Positions 6,171 through 6,558 of a stretch of 6,558 nt of DNA are shown here, piece by piece (position 1 is the stretch's first letter; the number at the start of each line of letters is the position of its first letter). Source of the DNA: Candidatus Latescibacterota bacterium. Its GTDB lineage: Bacteria > Latescibacterota > UBA2968 > UBA8231. The stretch spans positions 1 through 6,558 of the forward strand of contig JAJDYK010000314.1 of assembly GCA_022825185.1 (NCBI GenBank), written 5' to 3'. The notes under the pieces are model-generated. The model was not told the DNA's origin. It saw only the letters and a list, made by a program, of their open reading frames with translations, and made no database searches. A program made the position numbers and the translations under genes.

Positions 6171-6558
6171 GCGGTTGGTAACCTGTGCCCCTAGAATTTT
6201 CTCTATATGCCCCAAGGCCCATTCGTGCTGTTGCGGATCAAAGCTAGCGACGCAATCGGCCGGGACCTCGACCGGATAGTCGCGGTTGCGCAGCCCGGCC
6301 ACAGTGTGCAGGACGCAAATGTCCGTGCAATCGCCCATCACCACGACCTTGTCCGGCGCTAACTCGTCCAACATCGCGGCCAACTCGGTCTCGAAAAAGG
6401 CACTGTAGCGCCGCTTCTTGACAATCTGCGCGTCTTGGGCCAACGCTGCTAACTCGTCAATGATGTGCTCCTCCTCGCTGCCTTCGATGCAGTGCGGAGG
6501 AAACATCTCAAACTCGCGGTCGTTTGCAGTGTGGCTGTCTTGAGTAAAAAACAGCGCA
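6168..6558 (-). CDS. pncA: Nicotinamidase / isochorismatase-family cysteine hydrolase (5' end outside window)
   Basis: Likely deamidates nicotinamide to nicotinate, feeding the adjacent PncB. The frame stays open to the window edge, giving 129 visible residues; the ATG at 6506 is internal because the upstream residues FFTQDSHTANDREFE are clearly family sequence. Visible features (fragment numbering) are metal-site D7 and H9 (QDSH) with H22 (FPPHC), the catalytic lysine in VKKRRYSAF (K48 favoured, K47 possible), and the nucleophile C81 in GDCTDICVLHT. The catalytic Asp near the N-terminus is off the window. The family also contains isochorismatases and other amidohydrolases; the specific nicotinamidase call rests on the metal-site DxH...H pattern and on direct coupling to pncB. 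It is the first visible gene of the minus-strand cluster; any promoter lies further right. Confidence 0.85.
   Translation of the reverse strand, partial: ALFFTQDSHTANDREFEMFPPHCIEGSEEEHIIDELAALAQDAQIVKKRRYSAFFETELAAMLDELAPDKVVVMGDCTDICVLHTVAGLRNRDYPVEVPADCVASFDPQQHEWALGHIEKILGAQVTNR

Noticed and set aside
338..6558. NAD-related anti-phage or counter-defense system
   Set aside because: NAD salvage genes can serve in counter-defense, but no NAD-degrading effector (SIR2, TIR), toxin, or phage gene is present, and the gene set reads as ordinary metabolism.

Overview
The window is a compact, GC-rich (about 60% by eye) bacterial segment with almost no non-coding DNA. It resembles an assembled contig of an environmental, possibly marine or sponge-associated, lineage. 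A 2-oxoglutarate dioxygenase of the phytanoyl-CoA (PhyH) type fused to HEAT repeats recalls gene sets of groups such as Poribacteria, Latescibacterota or Entotheonella-like bacteria. That placement is an impression and cannot be proven from 6.5 kb.

Layout: the plus strand carries only the 3' end of a TetR-like regulator gene (1-309), which points tail-to-tail at everything else. All other genes are on the minus strand. Read in transcription order from the right edge they are: a nicotinamidase/isochorismatase-family hydrolase cut by the window edge (6558-6168), a short nicotinate phosphoribosyltransferase PncB (6168-5167), a 167-bp gap filled by an elaborate inverted-repeat element (5021-5169), a fold-type I PLP aminotransferase (4999-3872), a glutamine-dependent NAD+ synthetase NadE (3872-1977), and the PhyH-HEAT fusion (1945-338).

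How the genes work together: nicotinamidase (nicotinamide to nicotinate), PncB (nicotinate to nicotinate mononucleotide) and NadE (deamido-NAD to NAD) are three of the four steps of the Preiss-Handler NAD salvage route; only the adenylyltransferase NadD is not in view. Two gene pairs (hydrolase/pncB and aminotransferase/nadE) join by the same one-base TGATG stop/start overlap with no normally spaced Shine-Dalgarno sequence, implying translational coupling. The aminotransferase and the dioxygenase are not standard NAD genes; their embedding in this cluster is the main functional puzzle.

The other notable object is the 149-bp inverted repeat between the two halves of the cluster. It can fold into a three-way junction: a long imperfect outer stem carrying two perfect 11-bp hairpins, each with a 3-nt loop. 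It looks like a MITE-like or REP-like element that landed at the pncB stop codon. No RNA gene, CRISPR array, insertion-sequence transposase or replication origin was found.
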